Source: Pseudomonadota bacterium (GTDB lineage: Bacteria; Pseudomonadota; Alphaproteobacteria; Sphingomonadales; Sphingomonadaceae). Taken from it: a stretch of DNA of 64,000 bases. Location: contig JAEZCZ010000120.1 of assembly GCA_023433305.1 (NCBI GenBank), forward strand, positions 1-64,000, given 5' to 3'. The translations under genes and the position numbers were made by a program. Positions 1 to 8,358 of the stretch are shown here, piece after piece. Positions within the stretch are counted from its first letter, which is position 1. Every line of letters begins with the position of its first letter. The notes beneath the pieces were generated by a model, which worked only from the letters and a program-made list of their open reading frames with translations, was not told where the DNA came from and made no database searches.

Positions 1-343
1 TGCCGGGGCGCAAGTGCTCGGCCATCTCCTTGGCGGCGGCGTAAACGTAGCTGAGGTCGGCGTGCCCGTCGCCGCGGCGCGACGGCGTGCCGACGGCAAT
101 GAACACCGCATCGGCATCGGGCAGCGCGCTCGCGAGGTCGAGCGTGAACTCGAGCCGTTCGGCGGCAACGTTGCGCTCGACCAGCTCGTCCAATCCCGGC
201 TCGAAGATCGGAATGCGCCCCTCGCGCAGCGCATCGACTTTCCCAGCATCCTTGTCGACGCAGCACACGTGATGCCCGAAGTCCGAAAAGCACGCTCCCG
301 AGACCAGGCCAACGTAGCCCGTGCCGATCATCACTATGCGCAT
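1..343 (-). CDS. ugd: UDP-glucose 6-dehydrogenase, N-terminal part
   Basis: This is the N-terminal 114 residues of a nucleotide-sugar dehydrogenase; the rest lies beyond the left edge. The protein opens MRIVMIGTGYVGLVSGACF, the NAD-binding Rossmann signature GxGYVGL of the UDP-glucose/GDP-mannose dehydrogenase family. The stretch FIAVGTPS further on is also typical of the family. These enzymes oxidise UDP-glucose to UDP-glucuronate for exopolysaccharide or lipid precursors, using NAD+ in the cytoplasm. The ATG at 343 was chosen because the Rossmann strand starts immediately after it. A GDP-mannose or UDP-ManNAc dehydrogenase cannot be excluded from the N-terminus alone, but the sequence is closest to Ugd as I know the family. 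Confidence 0.85.
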   Translation of the reverse strand, partial: MRIVMIGTGYVGLVSGACFSDFGHHVCCVDKDAGKVDALREGRIPIFEPGLDELVERNVAAERLEFTLDLASALPDADAVFIAVGTPSRRGDGHADLSYVYAAAKEMAEHLRPG

Positions 344-418
344 GCTGGTCCCCAGTCGTTCTCGGCCGCTTCGGTGCGCGCGCCGTCTAGTCGAACAGCC
401 GCGATGCTCGCAACCCGC

Positions 419-874
419 TCAACCGCGGCCGCGATAGGGCGCGCCGCCCTGATCGGGAAGCCACAGGCCCTCGGGCGCCGCGCCGCTCTGCCAGAACACG
501 TCGATCGGAATGCCGCCCCGCGGGTACCAGTAGCCGCCAATGCGCAACCATCGCGGCTTCATCTCGCCGAACAGCCGCTCACCGATGCCAACGGTCACGT
601 CCTCGTGAAAGCCGCAATGATTGCGGAAGGAGCCGAGGAACAGCTTGAGGCTCTTCGATTCGACGATCTGCTCGGCCGGGGCGTAGTCGATCACTAGATG
701 GGCAAAGTCCGGCTGGCCGGTGACGGGGCACAGCGAGGTGAATTCCGGCGCGGCGAAGCGCACGAGATAAAGCGCGCCGGGGCGCGGATTGGGCACATAG
801 TCGAGCTCGGCGGCGTCGGGGCTGGCGGGCAGCTCGCTGGCGCGGCCGAGAAAACGGGGAGTGGTGTCGCTCAT
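419..874 (-). CDS. queF: 7-cyano-7-deazaguanine reductase QueF
   Basis: NADPH-dependent reduction of preQ0 to preQ1 in queuosine tRNA modification, a cytoplasmic step. At 151 residues it matches the short unimodal type of QueF. The nucleophilic Cys lies in [10 protein letters not shown] (Cys49) with the proton donor Asp at position 56. The family signature ESKSLK is at 72-77, and the substrate-binding HE is at 90-91 in NHCGFHED. The ATG at 874 begins MSDTTPRF. The reading frame stays open upstream, but the extra 18 residues look non-native. It is divergent from the gene at 979. No partner queuosine genes are seen nearby. Confidence 0.93.
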   Translation of the reverse strand: MSDTTPRFLGRASELPASPDAAELDYVPNPRPGALYLVRFAAPEFTSLCPVTGQPDFAHLVIDYAPAEQIVESKSLKLFLGSFRNHCGFHEDVTVGIGERLFGEMKPRWLRIGGYWYPRGGIPIDVFWQSGAAPEGLWLPDQGGAPYRGRG

Positions 875-978
875 GAGGCACGGCTCTGCCCTCATCGGCC
901 CCTCGGCACAAGGCGGCGCTTTGCCCACGGCAGTTCACGGGCTATTCAGCGCGCTCCTCCATTTCCGCTGCGGCAACA

Positions 979-2100
979 ATGCGTTCGTTTCTGATCCTCG
1001 GCACTGCTCTCATGCTCGCCGCGCCCGTCGCGCCGGCCGTCGCCGCCGTCAGCGACTTCCGCCTGCCGCCGCCGCCAAGCGAGAACCAGCCTCCGCCAGA
1101 TCGACAGGGCCCGGTCGCACCCGACGTTCCGGAATCGCGCCAGGCGCCGGCGCCCTCGCCCACAGCCCGTGCGCCCAGCCCTACGCCGACGGCCGCTCCG
1201 CCCATCGTCGTCCCGCCCCGCCTGGAATCGCCGCCGCCCGCATCCGCCCCGACCGCGGTGCCTGCCCCCGCGCCGCGCGCTACCGCGACACCGGCAGTGC
1301 CGGTGCCGGAAAGCGAAGCTCCGGCCGATCCAGCTCCAACAGCCACGCAGGACGGCTTTGGGACCGCTCCGAGCCCGACCTCGACGTTCAGCCCCATTGC
1401 GCCCTCCGCTCCCACGGCTGAAGCCGCGGAAACTGGCGGTGGCATGTGGTGGTCCTGGCTCGTCGGTGCGCTGGTGCTAGCCGCCCTGGGTGCCGGGGCA
1501 GTGGTCTGGCGCCGCAACCGGACCGGCCCTGCGGCGAAGGTGCCGGAAATCGAGCGACCACGGATCGCCCCGGCCTCTGCCCCTCCTGCCGAACCGTCCG
1601 CGGCGGCTCCTCGGCCACCTGCCCCGGTCGGGCCCGTCGAACCGCTGCAGGTAGACCTCGAGCCCTTGCGCATGAGCCTTACGTTGATGAACGCCGCGCT
1701 GGCTTATCGGCTGCAGGTCACGAACCGGGGCTCTGCCGCGTTGCACGGGCTTTCCATCGGTGCGGACATGATCGCCGCGCATGCCTCGATGAGCCGCGAA
1801 CAGCATCTCTCCGGCCCCTCCAGCGGCGCCGCGACACAGCGCATCGACAGGCTCGAACCGGGTGAGAGTCGAGTCATCGAGGGCGAATTTCGGGTGCCGT
1901 TCTCGCAGATCACGCCGATCCGGCAGGGAAATGCAGCGCTCCTGCTGCCATTGGCGCGGTTCAGGGTCGAAGCGGATGGCGCCGCGCCGGTGGTACGCGC
2001 CTTCGCGGTCGGGCAGCCCGGCAACGGCGCTTTGCAGCCCTTCCGGCTGGACCAGGGCCCGCGGATTTATCCCAGGCTCGCGCAAAGAGCGTTCGCGTAG
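979..2100 (+). CDS. Pro-rich single-pass membrane protein, unknown
   Basis: I do not recognise a named family. The 373-residue product begins with a signal-like segment (residues 1-23, ending APAVAA). A long Pro/Ala-rich stretch follows (about 25-150). A single hydrophobic span sits at about 155-178, starting WWSWLVGALVLAAL, followed by basic residues WRRNR. After a second Pro-rich linker, a C-terminal domain (about 220-373) looks beta-rich, with short strands and few charged clusters. The layout suggests an envelope protein with an extended linker reaching from the membrane. It stands alone between queF and sseA; no strong ribosome-binding site is visible before the ATG. Confidence 0.7.
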   Translation: MRSFLILGTALMLAAPVAPAVAAVSDFRLPPPPSENQPPPDRQGPVAPDVPESRQAPAPSPTARAPSPTPTAAPPIVVPPRLESPPPASAPTAVPAPAPRATATPAVPVPESEAPADPAPTATQDGFGTAPSPTSTFSPIAPSAPTAEAAETGGGMWWSWLVGALVLAALGAGAVVWRRNRTGPAAKVPEIERPRIAPASAPPAEPSAAAPRPPAPVGPVEPLQVDLEPLRMSLTLMNAALAYRLQVTNRGSAALHGLSIGADMIAAHASMSREQHLSGPSSGAATQRIDRLEPGESRVIEGEFRVPFSQITPIRQGNAALLLPLARFRVEADGAAPVVRAFAVGQPGNGALQPFRLDQGPRIYPRLAQRAFA

Positions 2101-2136
2101 TTTACCGCGGCTGCCCTGCCCGCTAACTCCCGGGCC

Positions 2137-2982
2137 ATGGATGATCTCGTTTCGACCGCCTGGCTGGCGGAGCGCCTCGGGCAGTCGGGGTTGATCGTGG
2201 TCGACGCTTCGGCGCACCTGCCCGATGCAGGACGGGATGCGCAGGCCGAGTTCGCGCAAGCGCATATCCCGGGAGCGCGGTTCCTCGACCTCGAGACTTT
2301 CAAGGACTTGGCGAGCCCGGTTCCGGCAGCGCTACCCACGGCGGAGCAATTCGCTCAGCGGATGGCACAAATTGGCATTCGCGATGGCGATCGCGTGGTC
2401 ATCTACGACGACAGCGTAGTGAAAACTTCTGCGCGCGCTTGGTTCATCTTTCGGATGCACGGGTTCGAAGACGTGGCCATCCTCGACGGGGGGCTCGGCA
2501 AGTGGCGTGCCGAGGAGCGACCCCTGGCGAGCGGTGAGGCAGATTTGCCACGAGGTGCAGTGACGCCGTCGACTGGACCTGGGGCGGTGCGCTTCAAGGC
2601 CGACATGCTGGCCAACCTGGAGAGCGGCGCGGAACAGGTGGTCGATGCGCGCGGGGCAGGCCGGTTTACGGGCGCAGAGCCCGAAATTAGGCCCGGCATG
2701 GTGAGCGGCCATATTCCGGGATCGCGCAGCCTGCCGTTCGGCGAGGTACTGAACGCGGATGGTACGTTCAAGGACGCGGGCGGCATCCGCGCGGCCTTTT
2801 CGGACGCGGGAATCGATCTGGATCGGCCCGTCGTCACCACGTGCGGCAGTGGCGTCACCGCGGCGGTACTGCTTTTCGCGATGCACCGCCTCGGCAAAGG
2901 CGACACCGCCCTCTATGACGGAAGCTGGAGCGAATGGGGCGCGGATCCCGCAACGCCGAAGGCGACAGGGCCGGCCGCGTGA
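2137..2982 (+). CDS. sseA: 3-mercaptopyruvate sulfurtransferase
   Basis: Two-domain rhodanese-family enzyme of 281 residues that moves sulfur from 3-mercaptopyruvate to an acceptor thiol or cyanide. An N-terminal rhodanese domain (about 1-140) is catalytically inactive in this family. The C-terminal domain (about 160-275) carries the loop CGSGVTA with the persulfide Cys at 236; this loop is the mark that separates mercaptopyruvate sulfurtransferases from thiosulfate sulfurtransferases. The stop codon overlaps the GTG of metC (GTGA), so the two are probably translated together. It heads the sulfur block that runs to cysH. Confidence 0.9.
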   Translation: MDDLVSTAWLAERLGQSGLIVVDASAHLPDAGRDAQAEFAQAHIPGARFLDLETFKDLASPVPAALPTAEQFAQRMAQIGIRDGDRVVIYDDSVVKTSARAWFIFRMHGFEDVAILDGGLGKWRAEERPLASGEADLPRGAVTPSTGPGAVRFKADMLANLESGAEQVVDARGAGRFTGAEPEIRPGMVSGHIPGSRSLPFGEVLNADGTFKDAGGIRAAFSDAGIDLDRPVVTTCGSGVTAAVLLFAMHRLGKGDTALYDGSWSEWGADPATPKATGPAA

Positions 2983-4181
2983 GCGAGGGCGCTCCGCCCA
3001 AGACTGCCACCCGGCTCGTTGAGGCGGGGCGTCGCGCGGAGTGGACGCACCCGGTCGTCAACCCACCGATATGGCGTGGGAGCACGCATCTCTACGCGGA
3101 CAGCGCCGACCTCGCGCGCGGTCGGCCGAACGAGGATGGACACTTCTATTACGGACGGCGCGGCTCGCCGACGCAATGGGCGCTTGCCGACGCGCTGACC
3201 GAGCTCGAGCCGGGCGCCTTCGGGACCCTGCTCTACCCGAGCGGGGTCGCCGCTATCGCGAGCGCGCTACTCGGCGTTCTGGAAAGCGGCGACACACTGC
3301 TGATGACCGACAACGCCTACGAGCCGAGCCGGGCCATGGCCAAGAACCTGCTTGCTCCGCTTGGCATCGAGACACGGTTCTTCGACCCGCTCGATGTGGA
3401 GGGCTTCGCGAGGCATTTCGAAGAACGGACCAAGGCTGTCCTGCTCGAAAGCCCCGGCAGCCTGACTATGGAGGTCTGTGACATCCCGACCCTGGCCGAG
3501 ATCGCCCGCCATCACGGCGCGCTCAGCCTGGTCGACAACACCTGGGCCAGTCCTTTGGGTTTCCCAGCGCTGGAGCGTGGCTGCGACATCTCGATCATGT
3601 CGCTGACCAAGCACGTCGGCGGGCACTCGGACCTGATGATGGGCTCGGTTGCCGCCGGCGAGGAACTCCACGCCCGGTTGCGCGCAAAGAGCCAAACGCT
3701 GGGGCATGTGGTCTCGCCCGATGACGCGGCGCTGGCGCTGCGCGGATTGCGCACGCTGGGACTGCGGCTGGAACGCGAGACGGCAAGCGCGTTCAAGGTG
3801 GCTGAATGGCTTTCCGGTAGGCCGGAGGTGGCGCGCGTGCTCTGCCCGATGCTCCCCGGAGCTCCGGGCCACGAACTGTGGGCGCGCGACTTCATCGGTG
3901 GATGCGGCTTGTTCAGCTTCGTGTTCAAGGGCCGTTCGCCCGGTGTTCGGGCGCGTTTCATCGATGCGCTCGAACTGTTCGGCATAGGCTACAGCTGGGG
4001 TGGCTACGAGAGTCTGGTCATCCCTGTCGACCCGGCGCGCGCGCGCAGCGCGACACCGTGGCCCCCCGCCGGCTCCAAGGCGGAGGACCGGTTCGCCATC
4101 CGCCTTTCAATCGGACTGGAGGACCCCGACGATCTGATCGCCGACCTCGAACGCGGCTTCGCCGCGATGGCGGCCGCATGA
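2979..4181 (+). CDS. metC: Cystathionine beta-lyase
   Basis: PLP enzyme of the Cys/Met metabolism family, 400 residues. It probably cleaves cystathionine to homocysteine, pyruvate and ammonia for methionine synthesis. The Schiff-base lysine is in SLTKHVGGHSDL (Lys211). The N-terminal TRLVEAGRR and HPVVNPPIWRGST segments are typical of MetC rather than of gamma-synthases. The GTG at 2979 gives a 4-nt overlap with the sseA stop; a longer ATG form from 2934 would add 15 residues overlapping sseA and is less likely. The 3' end overlaps mscS by 4 nt (ATGA). Confidence 0.88.
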   Translation: MSEGAPPKTATRLVEAGRRAEWTHPVVNPPIWRGSTHLYADSADLARGRPNEDGHFYYGRRGSPTQWALADALTELEPGAFGTLLYPSGVAAIASALLGVLESGDTLLMTDNAYEPSRAMAKNLLAPLGIETRFFDPLDVEGFARHFEERTKAVLLESPGSLTMEVCDIPTLAEIARHHGALSLVDNTWASPLGFPALERGCDISIMSLTKHVGGHSDLMMGSVAAGEELHARLRAKSQTLGHVVSPDDAALALRGLRTLGLRLERETASAFKVAEWLSGRPEVARVLCPMLPGAPGHELWARDFIGGCGLFSFVFKGRSPGVRARFIDALELFGIGYSWGGYESLVIPVDPARARSATPWPPAGSKAEDRFAIRLSIGLEDPDDLIADLERGFAAMAAA

Positions 4182-5152
4182 GCAGCGCCGCGCGCATCAT
4201 ACAGGACATCGAGCCAGGCAGCGAGTTGTGGGGCCTGGTCTACGCGCTCGACCGTTTCGGCTTCACGCTCTTCGACGCCCGGATTTCGGCCTGGACGGTG
4301 CTCATCGCGCTGGCCGTGCTTATCGCCGCGCTGCTGTTCGCCCGGCTCACGATCAAGGTGGCCTGCTGGCTTATCGGCAAGGTTCATGGCTTCGACAACG
4401 CCCAGCGGCTGCTGGCGCAGAAGCTGGTCTCCATCGTGGTGTGGACCACGACGTTCCTGCTGACGATCGACCTGCTGGGAATCGACCTGACCGCACTGGC
4501 TGTGTTCTCGGGCGCCTTCGGCCTGGCGCTCGGCTTCGGATTGCAGAAGACGTTCGGCAACCTGCTCGCCGGAATCATCCTGTTGATGGACCGCTCGATC
4601 AAGCCGGGCGACGTAATTGCCGTCAACGACGGGATTACCAACACCGTGGGCCAAGTGAAAAAGATCGGCCTGCGCGCGGTTTCGGTCACCACCCGCGACA
4701 AGAAGGAATACCTCATTCCGAACGAGAACCTGATGATCAATCAGGTCGAGAACTGGTCCTATAGCTCCCGAGACGTGCGCATCCGGGTACCGCTGACGGT
4801 GGCGCCCAATGCCGATCTCGAGCTCGCCGAACGACTGATGATCGAGGCGGCCAGGAGTACGCCGCGCGTGCTGGAAGTGCCTCGCCCGGCAGCGTGGCTG
4901 ATGGAATTGCACGAAGCCGGTGCCACCTTCGAAATCAGAGTCTGGATCAACGACCCGGAAGAAGGCCTCGCGAGCGTCCGCTCCGACGTGCTCAAGCGGG
5001 TGTGGAAGCTATTCCAGGAACACGCCGTGGAACTACCCAATCGCGCCGAGCGCCAACTCGACCTGCGCGAAACCCCAGGGTTGCAGGCGCTAATCGCGGC
5101 GATCCAGGATACCGTCATCGCGCCCGGACCCGCCGAGCCGCCCCGCTCATAA
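4178..5152 (+). CDS. MscS-type small mechanosensitive channel
   Basis: Inner-membrane channel of the MscS family that opens under hypo-osmotic tension, 324 residues. Hydrophobic spans lie at about 38-60 and 85-105. The pore-lining helix is at about 110-135, in the Gly/Ala pattern FSGAFGLALGFGLQKTFGN. The beta domain follows, with DRSIKPGDVI and the PNENLMIN loop, then the C-terminal alpha/beta vestibule. Its ATG overlaps the metC stop (ATGA), which ties it to sseA-metC. That is an odd place for an osmotic valve and is listed as a finding. The longer open frame from 3878 runs antiparallel to nothing but overlaps metC and is rejected. Confidence 0.9.
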   Translation: MSSAARIIQDIEPGSELWGLVYALDRFGFTLFDARISAWTVLIALAVLIAALLFARLTIKVACWLIGKVHGFDNAQRLLAQKLVSIVVWTTTFLLTIDLLGIDLTALAVFSGAFGLALGFGLQKTFGNLLAGIILLMDRSIKPGDVIAVNDGITNTVGQVKKIGLRAVSVTTRDKKEYLIPNENLMINQVENWSYSSRDVRIRVPLTVAPNADLELAERLMIEAARSTPRVLEVPRPAAWLMELHEAGATFEIRVWINDPEEGLASVRSDVLKRVWKLFQEHAVELPNRAERQLDLRETPGLQALIAAIQDTVIAPGPAEPPRS

Positions 5153-5221
5153 AGCTGACCTAGCACCCCGCCAACCCATTCTGGCTGGCGCCGCGGCGAC
5201 AGGGTCGCCATTTGCCACGGC

Positions 5222-5992
5222 ATGGCCAAAGTGGGCACAGTTTACCTCGTCGGTGCGGGTCCGGGTGACCCCGATCTGCTGACGCTACGCGCCGCCCGGC
5301 TGCTCGGCCGCGCTCGGCTGGTCGTGCACGACGGACTGGTGGACCCGAAGGTCCTTACCCTCGCGGCGCGTACCGCGCGGTTTGTCTCGGTCGCGAAGAG
5401 TCGCGAACGCCACACGCTGCCGCAGCACGAGATAAACGCTCTGCTGGTGCGCGAGGCCTTGGCCGGGAGCGATGTGGTCCGGCTGAAAGGCGGCGATCCG
5501 TTCGTGTTCGGCCGCGGCGGCGAGGAGGCCGAAGCCTGCCGCGCGGCGGGCGTGCCGGTCGAAGTTGTACCCGGCGTAACGGCCGCGCTTGGAGCAGCCG
5601 CAGCGGCGCAGATTCCGCTCACCCACCGTGAGGCCGCCAGCGTCGTCAGCTTCGTGGCCGGGCAGTGCAAGGGTCTCGCCGAGCAGAATTGGGCCGGGTT
5701 GGCTGGTCCCGGGCGCACTTTGGTCATCTACATGGGCGTCAAGACGGCGCCGATGATCGCCGAGAAGCTGATGGCCGAAGGCCTTTCTCCCGACGTTCCG
5801 GTGGCGGTGATCGAGAACGCCGCGCGCGCGAACATGCGCGTGCTGCGAAGCCCCCTCGCCGGCTTGCCGGACCTCGTCGACACCCAGCGGGTCAAGAGTC
5901 CCGCCCTCATTATCGTCGGCGATGTCGCCGCCCAAAGTCGAGGACTCGACGACGCGGCGATCGCCCAATTCGCGCTGGAGGCGCAAGCATGA
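5222..5992 (+). CDS. cobA: Uroporphyrinogen-III C-methyltransferase
   Basis: SAM-dependent methylase (256 residues) that converts uroporphyrinogen III to precorrin-2, the first step towards siroheme. The N-terminal VYLVGAGPGDPDLLTLRA motif, RLKGGDPFVFGRGGEE near residue 85 and VVPGVTAALGAAA near 115 are the family signatures. It is a stand-alone SUMT without the CysG dehydrogenase/chelatase domain. The siroheme made here would serve the sulfite reductase encoded two genes downstream. A 69-nt gap separates it from mscS, so a promoter of its own is possible. The stop overlaps the next ATG by 4 nt. Confidence 0.93.
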   Translation: MAKVGTVYLVGAGPGDPDLLTLRAARLLGRARLVVHDGLVDPKVLTLAARTARFVSVAKSRERHTLPQHEINALLVREALAGSDVVRLKGGDPFVFGRGGEEAEACRAAGVPVEVVPGVTAALGAAAAAQIPLTHREAASVVSFVAGQCKGLAEQNWAGLAGPGRTLVIYMGVKTAPMIAEKLMAEGLSPDVPVAVIENAARANMRVLRSPLAGLPDLVDTQRVKSPALIIVGDVAAQSRGLDDAAIAQFALEAQA

Positions 5993-6291
5993 GAATACTG
6001 ACCGGCAATAACCTGAAGACCGGCCAGGTGGTCTGGTGGGATGGCCAGGACTGGTCCATCCATGTCGAAGACGCGGTCGATGTCGGCGACCAGGCCGATT
6101 CCATCCTCGCGCGTGAAGACGCTGCCTGCCGGGTGAACGGCGGCTACGCGATCGAAGCGGAGCCGGATCCCACCGGCCGCGGCGTGCGCCCCGCGCACAT
6201 CAAGGACCGCATTCGCGCCTATGGCCCGACCGTGCGACCCGACCTTACTCTCAAACCGGCCGATCCGAATGCCGGCACCTGGGTGATCTGA
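5989..6291 (+). CDS. DUF2849 protein in sulfite-reductase operon
   Basis: Small 100-residue soluble protein that fits the DUF2849 family, as I know it from alphaproteobacterial cysteine-biosynthesis operons. It opens MRILTGNNLKTGQVVWWD and has no signal peptide, membrane span or Cys cluster. The start overlaps the cobA stop (ATGA) and the stop overlaps the sulfite reductase start (TGATG), so its output should be tied to both. Its position suggests an accessory role in siroheme handling or sulfite reductase assembly, but no function is established that I know of. Confidence 0.8.
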   Translation: MRILTGNNLKTGQVVWWDGQDWSIHVEDAVDVGDQADSILAREDAACRVNGGYAIEAEPDPTGRGVRPAHIKDRIRAYGPTVRPDLTLKPADPNAGTWVI

Positions 6292-7925
6292 TGTACCAAT
6301 ACGACCAATACGACCACGCGATGGTTCGCGCCCGTGTCGAGGATTTCCGCGACCAGACCCGCCGCCGCATCGCCGGTCAGATGACCGACGATCAGTTCAA
6401 GCCGCTGCGGCTGAAGAACGGCCTCTATCTCCAACTGCACGCCTACATGCTCCGGATCGCGATCCCGTACGGGACGCTCAACAGCAGGCAACTGCGTAAG
6501 CTGGCCGACATCGCGCGCCGCTATGATCGCGGCTACGGCCATTTCACCACGCGCCAGAACCTGCAGTTCCACTGGATCAAGCTCGAAGACGCGCCCGACA
6601 TCCTCGGCGAACTGGCCGAAGTCGAGATGCACGCGATCCAGACCAGCGGCGAGAGCATCCGAAACATCTCCGCCGATCACTATGCCGGTGCCGCAGCGGA
6701 CGAGATCATGGACCCGCGCCCGTGGGCCGAGACGCTGCGGCAGATGACGACGTTCATGCCCGAGTTCAGCTACCTGCCGCGCAAGTTCAAGATCGCCGTA
6801 ATCGCCGCCCAAGAAGATCGCGCGGCGATGCGCTGGCATGACTTTGGGCTGCGCATCGTCAAGAACGAGGCGGGCGAGATCGGCTTTGAGGTCTATCCGG
6901 GCGGCGGCATGGGGCGCACGCCGTTCATCGCCTACAAGAGCAGCGACTTCGTGCCGCAGCACCAGATCTTCAGCTACCTTCAGGCGGTGCTGCGGGTGTG
7001 GAACCGCAACGCGCGCCGCGACAACATCCACAAGCAGCGAATGAAGATCCTGGTCCACGAGCTGGGCGAAGAGGAATTCACGCGGCAGGTGGAGGAGGAA
7101 TTCCAGCACATCCTGACCCTGAAGAACGATTTCCCGCAGGCCGAGTACGACCGGATCGCGGCATACTTCACGCCCCCGCCGTTCGAGGCCGGGCTGCCGG
7201 AAGCGATAGATCGGTCTGATCCGGACTTCGCGGTCTGGGTCGACCAGCAGGTGGCGGCGCACAAGGCGCCCGGATATGCAATCGTCAACATCAGCCTCAA
7301 GCCTCTTGGGGTGACGGGGGGCGACGTCACAGCCGAGCAGATGGAAGTCATCGCCGATCTCGCCGAGCGCTACAGCTTCGACGAGCTCCGCGTCGCTCAC
7401 ACTCAGAACCTGGTGCTGCCGCACGTTCGCAAGCAGGATCTCTACACGATCTGGGAGACTCTGCGCGAGGCCGGCCTGGCGGATGCCAATCTCGACCTCG
7501 TGACGGACATCATTGCTTGCCCCGGGCTCGACTATTGCACGCTGGCGAACGCCCGTTCGCTGCCAGTTGCGCAGCAGATTGCCCAGCGGTTCGCCGATCC
7601 CGAGCGTCAGCGCGACATCGGTGAGCTGAAGATCAAGATCAGCGGCTGCATCAACGCCTGCGGGCACCACCACGCCGGCCACATCGGCATCCTCGGTGTC
7701 GATCGCAAAGGCACCGAGAACTACCAACTGCTGCTCGGAGGCTCGGGCGCGGAAGACGTCAGCCAGGCCAAGATTACCGGCCCCGGCTTCGACGAGGCGG
7801 GTGTGGTCGACGCGGTCGAACGCGCGATCGAGCGCTACCGGGAGATCAGGGAGCCCGGCGAACGGTTCCTCGACACGTACCGCCGTGTCGGAATGGAAGG
7901 CTTCAAGGAGGCGATTTATGGTTGA
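6291..7925 (+). CDS. cysI: Sulfite reductase hemoprotein (NirA/CysI family)
   Basis: Siroheme and [4Fe-4S] protein of 544 residues that would reduce sulfite to sulfide in assimilation. Two nitrite/sulfite reductase ferredoxin-like half domains are visible: RIAIPYGTLNSRQLRKLADI in the N-terminal half and SLKPLGVTGGDV in the C-terminal half. The cluster and siroheme ligand cysteines are Cys410 and Cys416 (CPGLDYC) with Cys453 and Cys457 (CINAC). No flavoprotein CysJ is encoded here, so electrons probably come from a ferredoxin or an unlinked flavoprotein. A nitrite substrate is possible from sequence alone, but cysH and cobA as neighbours favour sulfite. It overlaps the DUF934 gene by 8 nt. Confidence 0.9.
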   Translation: MYQYDQYDHAMVRARVEDFRDQTRRRIAGQMTDDQFKPLRLKNGLYLQLHAYMLRIAIPYGTLNSRQLRKLADIARRYDRGYGHFTTRQNLQFHWIKLEDAPDILGELAEVEMHAIQTSGESIRNISADHYAGAAADEIMDPRPWAETLRQMTTFMPEFSYLPRKFKIAVIAAQEDRAAMRWHDFGLRIVKNEAGEIGFEVYPGGGMGRTPFIAYKSSDFVPQHQIFSYLQAVLRVWNRNARRDNIHKQRMKILVHELGEEEFTRQVEEEFQHILTLKNDFPQAEYDRIAAYFTPPPFEAGLPEAIDRSDPDFAVWVDQQVAAHKAPGYAIVNISLKPLGVTGGDVTAEQMEVIADLAERYSFDELRVAHTQNLVLPHVRKQDLYTIWETLREAGLADANLDLVTDIIACPGLDYCTLANARSLPVAQQIAQRFADPERQRDIGELKIKISGCINACGHHHAGHIGILGVDRKGTENYQLLLGGSGAEDVSQAKITGPGFDEAGVVDAVERAIERYREIREPGERFLDTYRRVGMEGFKEAIYG

Positions 7926-8358
7926 GACTCTGCGCTTCCGTGACGACCCAGTTCCTGACGAACCCGCCGTCAGCCTCGACGCCTTCCTCGACCAATCAAA
8001 TGCGAACTCGGTGCGGATCGAAGCAGGCGATGATGTGCGCCGGCTCGGCCCAGTCCTGGATCGGGTCCGGCTCGTCGAGGTCGACTTCCCGAAGTTCCGC
8101 GACGGGCGCGGCTTCTCCAGCGCGCGCATCCTGCGCGAAATGGGCTACCAGGGCGAGATCAAGGCGACCGGCGACGTGCTGGTCGATCTGATCTGGTTCA
8201 TGCGTCGCTGCGGGTTCGACAGCTTCGCGCCGAACGTGCCGCTCAACCCGGCCGACGTGGAGTCCGTGCTCAATCGCTATCCGCACGTCTATCAGCATGC
8301 GGCGGATGACGCCGTGCCGATCTGGAAGCTGCGCCACCCGGACCTGGCCGATGGCTAG
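7918..8358 (+). CDS. DUF934 sulfur-assimilation accessory protein
   Basis: 146-residue soluble protein of the DUF934 family, which commonly sits between sulfite reductase and cysH in proteobacteria. Visible conserved patches are VEVDFPKFRDGRGFS (about 58-72) and ARILREMGYQGEIKATGDV (about 74-92), ending in an Arg/His-rich tail. No cofactor motif is seen. It overlaps the sulfite reductase by 8 nt and cysH by 8 nt, so the three are likely translationally coupled. The role is inferred only from context. Confidence 0.82.
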   Translation: MVETLRFRDDPVPDEPAVSLDAFLDQSNANSVRIEAGDDVRRLGPVLDRVRLVEVDFPKFRDGRGFSSARILREMGYQGEIKATGDVLVDLIWFMRRCGFDSFAPNVPLNPADVESVLNRYPHVYQHAADDAVPIWKLRHPDLADG

